DNA from: Tubulanus polymorphus
Taxonomy: Eukaryota; Nemertea; Palaeonemertea; Tubulaniformes; Tubulanidae
Assembly: GCF_964204645.1 (NCBI RefSeq)
Contig: NC_134033.1
Coordinates: 11,863,155 to 11,927,154, forward strand
Direction: 5' to 3'
DNA length: 64,000 bases
This document shows, piece after piece, positions 22,213-35,000 of this stretch. Made by a program: the position numbers and the translations under genes. Each line of letters opens with the position of its first letter. Within the stretch, counting starts at the first letter, position 1. A model generated the notes under the pieces. It was not told where the DNA came from. It was given only the letters and a program-made list of their open reading frames with translations, and did no database searches.

Positions 22213-24524
22213 CTGTAACCGGGAGAAATAAGAATGGAGAGTTTTTCTTTCGACCGCATCGGCTCAATTTTTTTTCTAAACTAAAATATTCAAGCCGAAA
22301 AGGATTTAGTTTGAATGAATTCAAAATTTTGAGTAAAACTTATTTTTAACACAAGCTTAGCGTAAGTTGCTTGATTAAGCGACTGATCCCTGGTACCAGT
22401 TCCACATATCCGAGTTTGATTCAATTCAAATAAGTTGAAATAAGTCCATTTTCCATTAATGAACTCACAAATTAGTCTAGTCAGTTCGTTAACAGTCTAG
22501 TCAGATTTAAGACTAGTCTTGGTTCAATTCTCTGACCAGTCATATAACATATATCAAGACCAATCTTAAGTTTTAAGAAAATGAGCAACTGCGGTGGTTC
22601 ATGGACTTCGCATTAAGCTAACATTACACAACGTATTTTACATTTGACAGTTTGATCCATCAGGTTTCAAACATTAATCCACCTCAGCTGTGGAATTGGG
22701 AATAAAACATCGGAGAAATAATGAAAAAGACAATCAAATCGAGTGATAAAATGGTAGAAGATTTTGAAGAGGAAAAAAAAAACGACACAGTGCTGAGAAA
22801 AAATTCAGGCCCCAGTTCAACGGTTCAAATACCGACTCAAAGAATAATTGAACAACCGTAGAACTGAGTCCAGTGAGGTGCGGAACTTGTGAAAGTGTGT
22901 TGATTAAATAAAAAGTTAGTTTTAGCGAACAACATACAAACATTCTCGGTACTTTTACCAAAGTACGCAATGGTTCAAGAACACGTTGAATACAAGATAA
23001 GATGTGGTGTGTATATTTTGACTGTGGCGGGTGTTGAACATTTTTGAAATACACGAAACAAAAAAGAAGAGAAACCAACCAAAACATTTGTGTCGAAATA
23101 ATCCACAGTTAATCATGATTTCAGAATTAATAATGAAGGATTTTGATTGTTACTGGTGACGTTTTACTATGACAATAATCACACATGCTTCGAACGGAGC
23201 TGAAATTCATCGATTAAAACAAGTCTCAAAACGTAAAAAGGTGAAAAAGGTTTAAACGAAATGTACGATCGTCACGCTTCGGAATGATGAATACACAGAA
23301 AAACAGAGCAAGCTATCAGTGCCATCTGGTGACGATCTAGAGCACTAAATGCATGCGTTTTAGGACGGATGGGCAGTTTGAGGCGGTCCGGAGTTATAGT
23401 AGTAGTATTAGTGGGAACTTTACCTCACAATTTGCGGGATTATTTCGATAACTTGGAACAATCTTCAACGTAACGCTGCCTCTTGCCTCTTTCTGTAATT
23501 GTATAAGTGCAGCCTAAACATAGCATGTAGTCAAAAAAGACAAGACCCGTTTTGTAGCCAGGTTCACATTTAGAGCACGTTGTGCGCATCCTCCTTCATT
23601 GAGAAATCTATCAATTTCATTTTTCGATATGACTCTTTCAAAATATCATCGCACACAAAATACTACAATGTGAACCTAGCTATGAAAATAGTAAGAGATA
23701 CAATGAATAACAGGCTTTCCATTGGATCTCTGGATGTACCCTAGAACAATATAGGAGCTCTGATCGACTGATCTGATCATATCGACTAGCATTGAATATA
23801 AATAGTACCCTGTCCTAGGACCGGGGTATATGCAGCAGATTTTTTTCAATTCAAATCAAACTATAACATGTACTAACAACCTACTCTCTTTTGCAGAAAG
23901 GAGAGTAGATTTTGGATATGTTTGAGATTTATGGTCGATCGACGTTCGATCACAGCTGCTATATTATAAGCCATGGCCACGCCAAACTGAATTAGTCCTG
24001 CTAAATGGATCTGTACCTGGTCCAGGTTAATCTTTGAGTGTAAAGCGTCCATCGACAACACATACACAGACATAACACTGTAAAAGGACCAACGGTAGCA
24101 GCAGCCAAGCAGTTGTATGTTCCTTCTGGTTGATACTTAAATCTAGAAGGTAACTGTGCAATATTTTGGATATACCTAATAGGTCCATTTCAAACTTGAC
24201 CCATCATATTGGTAATTCCAAAGCGTAACGAACCTATCTACCTGGTCCGAACCAGTTAACCGCATTCAGTCCATGCTAAATAGCGTAGCGTGACCGCAGC
24301 TGTTGCAAATCGTTATTTGAAAATAGTGCTGCTTATAATACATAAGTGTGTGTTATAAAAGATATGCACAAAGAATCGGTGCTGATGATAAAATCAATGA
24401 TATATGATTTAAAAAAAGATGATCAACAGTTGTTGAATTTGTGGCCCTGATCGTAGAGGTGGTGCAGACATGCGTTTTGTCACGTATCGACGCCGCCATA
24501 TTGGATTCAAAACACTGTAAGTGA
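22213..24524. other. CASK intron, nothing recognised
   Basis: Diverged copies of dispersed repeats (GGTCTTAA and GTTCCACA families) occur at 22.4-22.6 and 22.8 kb. An open minus frame at 23873-24073 shows no CASK or other similarity. Vertebrate CASK has extra coding sequence between PDZ and SH3, and no equivalent was found here. Confidence 0.5.
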
Positions 24525-24915
24525 TTTTAGCTGACAGATCTCAGTAGTTTTTACATTCCCATTACTATGCGAACAGTTCTCAGCCTCTACATTCCCAGTT
24601 TTATGCAAATAGCTCTGTTTCTAAATTACCATTATTAAGCACATAGTTCTATAGTTTCTACATTCCTATTATTAGGCAAATACATGTAATTCTCAAGTTT
24701 CTACATACCCACTTTTATTCAAATTAGGCAAGATTTTTTGCGAATGATTCTAAATTCTATATCCTTTTCTCTAAGCAAATAGTTAAAAGCTTCTAGATCA
24801 CCATTTTATGCAAATGCTTCTCAGTTTCTAAATCTCCATTTTTATGCAAATAAGTGTGTACAATCCTGTTTGTATGCAAATCATCATAAGTTTATAGATC
24901 TTCATTTAAATGCAG
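24525..24915. repeat. degenerate array with ATGCAAAT octamers
   Basis: About nine diverged units, roughly 45-50 bases each, have the pattern TTTCTACATTCCCATT followed by ATGCAAATA. Four exact ATGCAAAT octamers (POU-factor consensus) and several one-base variants are present. It lies in the intron between the CASK PDZ and SH3 exons. Confidence 0.6.
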
Positions 24916-25197
24916 TTCTTGCTGTTTAAATTCTCCATTTTTGTGGAAGCGTTGTTATTTACGTAGTTCAGACAGTCAAACTGCTTTGTTAATTATGCAT
25001 CAAATCTAAAAAAAATTAGCTCGATCGAAACTTTATGCACCAAAATTGTCAAGAATGAGTGTTTGCACATAAAACCTGTTATAGACTGGATGAAAAATTC
25101 GCTGGATCAAAAAGTGTTTGTATGCCCCCCATCTAATATGGCGTCGTAAAAGAATGAACGTCATGTGCGCACGACCTCTATTTATTCGTATTATTAC

Positions 25198-25284
25198 CTG
25201 TTGATGAAGGTTCGCGTTGAAATCGTGGGCCGACACGTCAAAGTTCGGTATCACTTTAAACGTGATAGCGCCGTGCATTTTTTT
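25198..25284 (-). CDS. CASK: CASK PDZ end / PDZ-SH3 linker exon
   Basis: An 87-base exon (29 codons, phase 0 at both ends). The acceptor is TGTTAG and the donor GTAATA. It reads KKMHGAITFKVIPNFDVS, then AHDFNANLHQQ. GAITFKVIP is the last strand of the PDZ domain (GSITFKIVP in vertebrates). The linker is short compared with vertebrate CASK. The polypyrimidine tract before TTAG is weak, so the exact first codon is a little less certain. Confidence 0.85.
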
Positions 25285-26521
25285 CTAACAATAACGAGTC
25301 AGCAAATATTTACAAATACGTTCGTTAAAATGTTCGTTTTTTTTTGTCAACAACAGAAATAAAGAAACTTTTGGTGTGAACAATACGGAATGAAGGTGAA
25401 CAAATCAAAGTTACTGTACATGCAACTAAATGAAATGGCGGATCACTTTTTTTCAATTTTTTCACAATTTCACAATTTTCCAGATCTCTGATATTAAGCC
25501 CTGTGTGGTTGCCTGCCCTTTTTAGAAGTATTCCCTATTCATTCCCATGTACTCCCATCATCAAAGTCTGCCCTGGATCCACCCTGGATGAGATGTCGTA
25601 ATCAACCAACGATAAGGCTGCCAGTAAGCTTACAGTTGGCTCAGATTCAGTTGAAATTCCAAGACTTATTCAAACAGTTCAGGTAAGGTTTAACTACTTG
25701 AAACGATGAAACGAGTTAGTTACATGTATTCGATGATGACGATTGCAGGATTGGATCCCGATATGAAGCTAGGATGGGCTCGGCGAAAAAAAACCCCGTC
25801 TCAAAGCGACGTCAATCTGATGATGGTGACAGTGGTAACCTTCGAAAGGTCGTCTTTTGATATTATAAATAGCTGTCGACTGTTCAATAGCGGATGTACT
25901 GCTTGGAACTAGAATACGGTCTTGTTATTCGCTTATGAAAACATGGAGGTCGCTAATGGCAAATTGACAAACGACAAATGGATTCCAAAACACGACGTGT
26001 CTGTGTATATTGTATGAATCTCTCACACTCGATGAATGATAAGCATTTATACGATTCAACGGCTTGTTTTAATGCAGCTTCACCCACAGATGGCGGCACT
26101 GACCCATAGGTCTTTGACACTAAATTATGGAAAATTGATGTACATGTATGATTTCATCATTGCTATGTAAGAATTTATCATTGCTATTTTATTACCTCTT
26201 TAAACTATCATTTTAGTCATGGAAGCAAATGAAGTTATCTTCATCTTTTAGACATGGTCAAAATCGACTATGACCGGAATTTTTAGGCTACAAACAATCC
26301 AAATATTATCAAACGAATAAGATATGAATGACAAAAAGATATGATTGACTTTTGTTCATTGAGTTTGCAATAGTATTCATTAATCGATTTACTTATTTCA
26401 GTAACTGCTCTTGAACCTGGCAGAATCCTCAATAGTAGCCTAAACAAGCCCCATCGACTAATCGTAATATTCATTCAGATGATAAGGGGGATGGAGCGGT
26501 GCTTGAACTATCGATACATAC
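25285..26521. other. CASK intron, nothing recognised
   Basis: No coding-like frame outside chance ORFs. Confidence 0.5.
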
Positions 26522-26607
26522 CAGCATCCCTTGCAACGCTTCGACGGTCTGGCCCATTACTGTAATACCGTTAATTTCTCGAATTTCATCTCCGACGTGT
26601 AGCGTTC
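26522..26607 (-). CDS. CASK: CASK PDZ domain exon, second part
   Basis: An 86-base exon (2 bases plus 28 codons). The acceptor is TGTTTCAG and the donor GTATGT. It reads [20 protein letters not shown], then [20 protein letters not shown] is the hallmark PDZ strand/helix region of CASK and MPP1. The two leading bases complete the glycine of HRQG from the exon at 27933. Confidence 0.95.
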
Positions 26608-27932
26608 CTGAAACATACAGAGAAATTTCCATTAAACCGGATCCAGAAAGTGCTGCCATCTATTGGTATTATCTGGCGTCGTATAAATGCAAGAATGGCT
26701 CACCGATGCCTCGCTCATCTTGCAAGCATTGAACGATACAAACACTTAATGCGCTGTAGCCGTACTTCAGCTGACAAACGAATCACTGAGACTGGGCAAT
26801 TGAGTACTCCGTACCGAGTACTTATCACAGGAATGCGAGTTCAATTCAAATTGAATCAAAATATTCAAGATTATGCATAGCGACAAGCCGTGAAAGTTTT
26901 ATAAAATTCCGACGAAAATAGAGTTTTGATGACAAAGTTTGGATTTTTCACCAAAATGGCCAGCAGTTGTAAGGTATGCTTTTTTTAAGGGTCATCTGGT
27001 GCTTAAAGAGTCGAAACAGTCATCTAAACTCAAGGGTCAGGTCTGTGGATTTGACTCCTCCGGAAAATGTGGAAAATATCAAGCCCTAGTAATCTGTCAG
27101 GGTGAAGTAAAAGCCAGTTGCTATAATTGGGTCTTATTCAGTTGGAAGATATATCGACAAATCGAAACTTTATATATATATATGATATATGGCCTTGTAA
27201 CGGCTTCAAGAACTTGACGACGCTCGAGACCTTTCATGTCAATCACATCTCGGCCGCCACACGAGGATAAAGGTAATGGCTTAGATAATTGATAAGTGCA
27301 CTGTGTACAAGCTGCAGCCTTGCTGAAGCTCTAGACGAATGATTCTGAAACTTGTTTACAGCTAGAAGTAAAGCTAAGAATCGATCAACATTTCGCTAAT
27401 TGATACCGCGTAATTAGTCACGCATTTACAGCCTATAGTATTGAGCAGCAGTACTTTCATGCTGCTGCTGCTGCTGCTGCTGCTGCCACATTACTGCATT
27501 GATTGAACTGAGTTTGAATATGTGACGCGCACGCAAATATCTACAGATCGATACACCCTCGAATACGACAGGGAGAGATAACGTTTGATCGTAAATCAAT
27601 CAGGTTGATTGAAAGCGAGGATTCTATTGATCGCTTATGATTGTTACTGATCGGTACAGGTCGATTACAGGGGCTTAGATCGATAAACTCCAAATTTCCA
27701 CATTTCTTTCTTATATTTCCAGATTTTAAAAAACATTTTTTGATGTCAACTTACAAAACGGAAGCAGTTACTGATCATGATCTGGAGACAGATCAAGATG
27801 AACACAATACATTTGACACACATTTTAAAGTTCTTCACATTTTCTAATCGGAGGACATCAATTTTTTCACACATTTTCACATAAATCTTACCCCTGACCA
27901 TCCATGAGGCCAGTTACGTATTATACGCTTAC
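26608..27932. other. CASK intron with (CTG)n
   Basis: It includes the triplet repeat at 27461-27486 and is otherwise unremarkable. Confidence 0.5.
27461..27486. repeat. (GCT)n triplet repeat
   Basis: Nearly nine uninterrupted GCT units, which read as AGC/CAG on the CASK transcript strand. It is intronic. Confidence 0.95.
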
Positions 27933-28011
27933 CTTGTCGATGTATCATTCCACCGTGCATAATACGGGCTACCATACATTTATTTTCTTCATTCACTTTT
28001 AGCGTGATGCC
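27933..28011 (-). CDS. CASK: CASK PDZ domain exon, first part
   Basis: A 79-base exon (26 codons plus one base). The acceptor is ATTGTTTCAG and the donor GTAAGC. It reads [20 protein letters not shown], then GMIHRQ. GITLK occupies the place of the PDZ carboxylate-binding loop, and [13 protein letters not shown] is diagnostic of CASK/MPP1. PDZ domains of this class bind C-termini of neurexin- and syndecan-type proteins. Confidence 0.96.
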
Positions 28012-31000
28012 CTGAAACAATATGAAATACAGAAAATGATATAACTGAGGCTAACCGGCACACACCAGAGGGCCTCACTACATGGTCGGTGCATCAAATT
28101 AGGTCTCAATGTAGATCTCTGCAATATCATATAATGAACTGGATTTAAAGCTCCCCGGGGAATATTCAACAAACGAGTTATTGATAATTTTTATTGATAA
28201 TCGATTTGCTTTCGGGTTCAATTTAATCGAAATGCAGAAGAAAGTTACAACTCGGCCGATATTGACTGCATCTTCATTTGCCTACAGTAGCTGTGCCATT
28301 TTAGCCATTACTTTAGAAATACCATGCATTTAGATAACAGAGGAGACAAAGTGATCAGTTGACAATTTTCATTAAGCCAATAATGATTGATGAGCTGCTA
28401 TCCGTCAGTAGTGATCGGATTTATTGGGGTTGGAATTGACAGTAACTAGGAAAACCTATTACTGCTTAGAACCATCGCGATGTCAGTAACTCGATGTTAA
28501 TTGCACAAATATGCCACTTTGAGACTGACAACGAAGGGGAGAAAAGGAATGCATTATATCGGGATGTTGCATCAGACTCCAGTATAGGGATTCCAAACGC
28601 GATGACATTCTGCTACAGTTTACAAAGCCTGCCCTAGCCTTGACCAGGCGAGCTATGTATGCACAGTTTCATAAGACTAGAGTTAACTTAACCCCAGGCT
28701 TAGTTCAATTCATTTCAAGGCTGGATAATAGAATAGTGCCATGCTGCACTATTCCCAGTTGCTTGAGAAGTGGTCAAATCCTTATCTAAGAATCTCAACA
28801 AATTTTTCTGACTTTTCCCGATCTTTTTTTTAAAAAGAAAATTCCCTGACTATTCCCTGTTGTCCAGGTAAGTGACCACTCAGATAAAGCTAATGATCTC
28901 TACTAGTGATCGGTTAGGCATAATTCAGTGCGAAAATGATGCGTAAAAATCCGCATTCCATTACAGGAGGGCAGGTATTCACACCGTGGCGGTCTCATGA
29001 TGCCATCTAGTTCGATAACCAGCTGATCACGGAGGAAGAGGCGATTACCAGCTGATGAAAGAAGACGGTGTTGCAGCGTTTAAACCGATGAACTGAATAA
29101 GACAGGATCTAATATCGACAGTGGCAGATAGCTAATTGCTTTATTTATTGGATCAATCACAAACCGATGTCAGTACGATGACATAAGCTTCACGAGTCAG
29201 TTACGCTGCGTGCGTTCTGCAGATTTATTTCGTATTTCTGTCGACACACGATATTGAAAGGCATCTTCTAACGGAAGTAGCGTAACAACTCCGAGTCATA
29301 GTTCATAGTTAAGCTAAAAACACTGCATCATAATTCACAATATAGCGTAACAATGCCACAAAGTTTATACCTTCAAGAGACAAATTGTCCCTTAAATCGT
29401 TTCGACTTATGGCTGCTGGACATGAACTGGTTTTGCCGCCAGGAAAATCAGCCCAGGAAATCACAAGCCAAAATTAGTAAACTGGTAAAAGTTCCTGTCG
29501 CCCAAAAGTTGGTTTAACGCAAATAGTTCATTATAGATCGAGTGATGATTAGGATAGAATTTATCTGCTGGTCAAGTTTTGAGCAACTGGTCCTTTTCTT
29601 GGGGCTGGTAACCAATAGAAAACTGGATAGTGGGTAACTGGCCTGAAAGGCATGCACGATCTAACAAAAGGACTTTGATCATTAAGTTGGTTATAAAACC
29701 AATGTCTGGCTATTTTTCTAATCTTTTTTACTAGGAGAGCTCCAAATATAATCCCTCTCTCGCATTCAGATCGCCGCCCCTACATCTCTCGCAATTCAAT
29801 CCACGAAATGCGAAATCGAAAACCAGTCGGATGAACTTCTTATTTATGGCTGCTCTTATCGCATGGTAGCCTCCCGCTTGCTATCTCGATCACCCTACCC
29901 CCCCCCCGATCGTCATTCAATCACCGTTTCTTTCTAACATTCCCGTGGAACCGGAAACCCGCGTCTACAGTGACCATTTTTCTTATTCGTGGCTGCCGCG
30001 TGTTCTTATCGCTCAAAGCCAATAATCCCAAATCACCCACTCCCCCCTCGTTCTTTCTATCTCAATCACTGCACATATCCCCTCTATTGCCTGTCATTCA
30101 ATTCACTTTCAGCGCAATGTATGTACATGCATGTATATATACATAACAGATCTGGCTCTCCATTCGAAATGACCATCGAAACGCAATATCGGCCGAGACG
30201 CAATATCCATCAAAACGGCATTATTCAAACGCGGACAGAGATAGATAGACAGACACGTTGGTAGGTACCTATACAACAATATCCAGCGAGAGCGACTGAC
30301 GATGAAAACCCGGTAATTTCCAAGACAACACGAACTCGCCGCTGCTCGCAGAACCAATCTATTTAATCTCGCTCGTACAACTCGGGTCAATATTGATAAA
30401 TCTCTCATCTGACCGTCTCTCGTCGGCTGGAATCCGGCCAACTATATTTATATGTTCATCGTCAAAATCGTCAAGCGAAAGATGTAACGTAACATCGAAT
30501 TCGTGTAGGAATCAATCAACCCCCTTAGAAATTCACCACCAATGTTTGCCGATTGAATGTCGTATGTCTGGTGTTTGAATTTCGTTTTCGATAAGAAATT
30601 ACTTCAGTGAGACGCTGTACGCAGGTGAAACCTGAACGATCATAAGTGGGAAGGACGGTGAAGTGTACAGGCTGCAGATTGACATTAGAATTTCATCTGA
30701 AATACATGACCTGAAATACTAATACCAACATCATCTGCTGAACCAATCTTTTCATGTTCGTATATTTCTCAATATTCAGCTTATGATTATATAACGGGCT
30801 GAACGAATCAAGATGGCTGCCATATGGCACACGATCTACATACATAGTAATACCGCATACGAAGGTTAAGAAGATTGCAAAAGTTATACCAGTTCTTTTG
30901 ATTGCACCTGTTTTATGGGTTTATAGCCATTACCGTCCACAAAATTTGCAACTTAATATTCAACATAAAATCAGTAAGCTATGTTCCTGCTGGTGGCTAG

Positions 31001-31096
31001 ACTTTTAATTGGTAATCAGCTTACTCTAACAAGAGTAATAACTACACTAAAAATGTAGTTTCAGTCAGGTCTGATGCCGGGGAACCTCATACGTAC
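28012..31096. other. CASK intron, nothing recognised
   Basis: At 29.75-30.1 kb two imperfect copies of a roughly 170-base pyrimidine-rich stretch are visible (CTTATTTATGGCTGCT and CTTATTCGTGGCTGCC). No coding-like frame. Confidence 0.5.
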
Positions 31097-31291
31097 CATG
31101 GCTTCGTCGGTATTCTTCTGGAATTGTACGAGGCGTACCCTTGTAACGTTCTCCATATCCACATCACCGTTAGGACTATCCGGTTCGCCGGCTTCGCCGT
31201 TCAAAAACGCCGCAACAGGAGGCGGGGTTACTCTGATTGCTCCTTCGCTATACACTTCATGAGCTACCACATCATGAGCTTGCAGTAACGC
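31097..31291 (-). CDS. CASK: CASK L27-PDZ junction exon
   Basis: A 195-base exon (65 codons, phase 0 at both ends). The acceptor is CATATATTTCAG and the donor GTACGT. It reads [20 protein letters not shown], then [12 protein letters not shown], an acidic linker, [19 protein letters not shown]. The first part closes the second L27 domain. The last part starts the PDZ domain. VTPPP and [13 protein letters not shown] are near-identical to CASK in other animals. It is the shared acceptor for the long form (from 61221) and, by phase, for the candidate short-form first exon at 37617. Confidence 0.96.
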
Positions 31292-31677
31292 CTGAAATAT
31301 ATGAATAAAAACAACATGCGGTCAGTTTTAACGAGTTATAATTCACTGATGGCTTATTATAAAACAATAAACCATTTTCAAGAACATGTTCCTAATAATC
31401 AATGTCAGCAACCTATGCATTTTCAGTGACTTATTCACGATTTTAGGTATTGCAAACTGTTCACAAATAAAAGGGACTTGTTCCTGATTTCAGGGATAGC
31501 GAACAATTTCCAGCGACATTTCCAAGCTGAGACAGAAAATGATTTTCAGCGACTTGTGTCTAATAAAGAGATATTAGATATCTTTAGATAAAATATCTAC
31601 CACTACACGTATTTCTTTTTCATAATCTATGTAAAATAAAAATTCATACGGTTAGAAAAGCCATATTTGGTAGCTAT
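31292..31677. other. start of the 30-kb CASK intron
   Basis: AT-rich with short repeated GTCAGCAACC-like words and no coding-like frame. Confidence 0.4.
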
Positions 31678-32025
31678 CTAATAAATCAAATCAAGTAAAC
31701 TCCTTCTTCGGTAGCATGGGCATTGTAAATACTTGACTCTGGACACCGTACTGGCAATGAAGGTTTTTCCTAATTCTTGAACTTTACTGAGAGGTTTACC
31801 ACGTTGACTGCGGTAACCAGTAAGAAGGAATGCACTGACTGTAATTGCAAACGAATAAATGAGTTGATTTCCTGTAGGGAATAACTCGGTCTGCCTATGA
31901 GTTCTCGGAAATCCAATCATACCAAACAATTTCACATATACATTGTATACATATATATACAAATAATAGATCTTCGAACATAAGAAGCAGACACTAATAT
32001 AAATGATGATAGGGTCGTTAGTCAT
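31678..32025 (-). CDS. hypothetical ORF, one TM segment
   Basis: An intact 115-codon frame begins at an ATG in good context (GCGAAATGA). The N-terminal part is translated AT-repeat-like sequence. From MIGFPRTHRQTELFPTG onward it looks more protein-like, with a probable membrane helix NQLIYSFAITVSAFLLTGY and a basic segment after it. I recognise no family. It lies in a CASK intron on the CASK strand, and no splice sites clearly trim it. It could be a small intronic gene or chance. Confidence 0.25.
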   Translation of the reverse strand: MTNDPIIIYISVCFLCSKIYYLYIYVYNVYVKLFGMIGFPRTHRQTELFPTGNQLIYSFAITVSAFLLTGYRSQRGKPLSKVQELGKTFIASTVSRVKYLQCPCYRRRSLLDLIY

Positions 32026-35000
32026 TTCGCCGAAGCGTTTTATGTTTTATGCCGGCAGTTTTTCTCCCTCGCAGGAACGATAGATCTACCTCTACTAATG
32101 CGACATAATCTTCATCTAACAATGCAACTGTAACTCTCTCTCTCTCACTCACTCTCTTATTTCATCGTCATCATCATCGGCAACTGCCGATAAGAAACGA
32201 TAAATACACAACAGGATCGTTGTTTTGTCGGGATGAAGTGGCTCGATGAACGCCCACACTTCCCGAGTTCGATAACAACAGCGAGTGGAGAACGCTTTAA
32301 TCAAGTCTGGACATGGTTTGATAAAATATCAAGAAAATATCATTGGCAACGAGGTTCGATGGCTCCCTACCAGCCATATTAGATATCTATATAGACATAT
32401 CTGTGGATCGAATGCCTTTTTGGCGCCTTTTTTCATAATCTGTGGTAAAAAAGCCATACTTGATTTTGTTCAACCACACAAGTTTAGTTTGATTTATCCT
32501 GTAGCAGTCGAAAACCATTCATCATTTGTTAACCCGTTCAGTACTGACTAATTGCAAACCTAAAGTGCTGGAGATTCATTTAAAACACCTTAGCCCATTT
32601 TACAAGACCAACAATGGCTGATCAAATAACCTACTAAAACTGGAAATTGAGCACAGGCCTTAACACTGATTACGAGTGTCATCATTTGTGAGGAACTATG
32701 AATGGCTGCCTGATGGCCATTTTGGATCTGCATATGTTCAATCCTACAGACTGTTACATAATGAGATTGTGTATGCAATCATCTAGAATTCTCAACCATA
32801 AAAGCCTAAATATTGTGCATAAGACGTACAAATAAATTCACATCATCTCTGAAACTTATTCCGCCTTCAGCGACGAACCTCAAATCCATTATCAACTGTG
32901 CTGATTTTAAGAAATTGAATTTTTGAATGAATTATGAATAAATTGATCGAATTACGGAAGTTCTACGAACCGATCGCTTTAGTAACTACGACATCAAAGA
33001 CTCGAAACATGCCATGATGAAATGTTGGCAGACTATTCACCCCGCAGGGCGAAACCGCTTTCAAGAGTATTTACCAACAACACTGATCCTGAGCGAACCG
33101 TATCATCCCATCCCTACCTAGATCGCTGACCACAACCCTTCATCGCGATTAAGAGAATATTTACGAATGTGCACCCCAGAAATGCGAGATCGGAAATGAA
33201 ATCGATATCTATCTCGGAACTACGGTGGCGTAGCACGATTTCTCGACAAACACGAATCCTTAATAAACTCTGTATCATTCGTCGGGTGAAACTTCAGCTG
33301 CAGGCTTCGCAATTTGCACAAACTCGTCGTCGCCAACAATAACATCTACATCAATAATTAATATCTATATTTCTCTCAGCTAGAGCTGACAGCGAATAAA
33401 TATCGAAGCAAGAAATTTGCACCTTTCTCGATATCGCGACTACTTGTTAGACAGTATTCGATGGATACGTGAGCTGAATAGTTGAACAGTCTATAGTGTC
33501 TTACTTATTGGAAAAGATAAGCAGGTTGATGATCGCCTTACATTTCCTTACAATATGGGGCAACCGCAACTCCACAAGGATCCAATGTGTATCAGGAAAC
33601 CTATGCTGAATTTCATTCCAGATTCAATCAATTTATAATGATCTTATCAATAGAATTAATCCCATTACACCTAAAAAGTTTAAGAAATTCCAAAAATAGT
33701 AAGTTATTTGAAGTGTATAGAGCGCTGAGGAGAGGACGGAGCGCACAAAGCACTTCAATGAACTACTGGTAATTTTGATTGAGTATGTCTTGATATCTTA
33801 ATGGCACCATCTAGAGGGATAGCTCGGTATCTCATTATAGTTCACAACGCCATTAATTTCCGTTTGCATTTTGCAAAAGTATTTTTACAAGAAACGTCTT
33901 GCCTTATTTCTTGATGAGGAAAGATAAAAAGTTAATTGAAAACGAAGTGAATTTCAAAATGAAATACAGCATCCGTTCATCTGACACTTACATACATAGA
34001 CTAGCAGCCCTATTACCGGTTAACACTTTTACGCAAGTTTGTTTCATCAATGAAACTTTCTTTTCCAATAGACGATCCATCAAACAACTGTCTGAACATC
34101 GTGCGCATCTCAGACGAAGGATTGATTAACCAAGTACGAATTTAGGTGATAGGCATCAGTCTATGTACTGGGCTGATTTAAATGACGCCATGCACTTCAT
34201 TTCTGGAAACTACTCATTCGCGTTTTTTTGGTAGATATATCGTTAATGACATCTTGTCGTTGAAGTAGTCAGTTAATTAGAATCATCTTTCACTGACTCC
34301 TTAATGGCCATTGCTAGAATTCAAATTCTTAAAAAGAATGAGAATTCATTTCACGAGAGACACGCGCCGAAACTTAACGACGCAGGAAACTAAGCGGCGA
34401 AATGAAATAGATAGACGGAAACTACTGCACTTACACGAGGGACAAGAGACGAGGAGGCGGCGGAGTTAAATGAGGTGGAAAATAAAGAACTGGTGAAATA
34501 GATGAGCTAGTTAAAACAATGACACTCGGGCGCACTCCACTGATGATGCGTAATGAGAAGTTAAGACTCAAGGCAATGTTACAGTCGTCGGCAATGCAAT
34601 GCAAGGCAATGTCGTAGTTGCAGATTCAACTTGTGGCGTGTGAGGATCTGCTAGATGCGCTAGTGTTGGCCTTTGTTAGGACAGCAACTACTGAGTTAAA
34701 TGAGGATTCCATTTATGCTGATGAATGAGGGTCCATTAGGTGTGCTGCTAGTGTGCAGTAGGATAATGAGTACTGAAACTTCAACTTATGGCAGGTGAGG
34801 ATCCACCACTAGTGAGCAGTTACATATCAACTATGGCAAAGGAAAATTCCATTTCTGGCAAATATGGATTCACCAAGTGCGCTCGAGTGCTGTAGCTTTG
34901 TCATCAGGCAGAATGAACCTGTTTTGATCTTACAGGCCCATCATCTGGTGGGATAGCAGGTGGAGTTTTCCGATTTAGATACATAAGCAAATTGTTCAAA

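Noticed and set aside
23873-24073. Minus-strand frame as a possible extra CASK linker exon (PDZ-SH3)
   Set aside because: No similarity to CASK, while the flanking exons at 25198 and 22212 join directly in phase 0.
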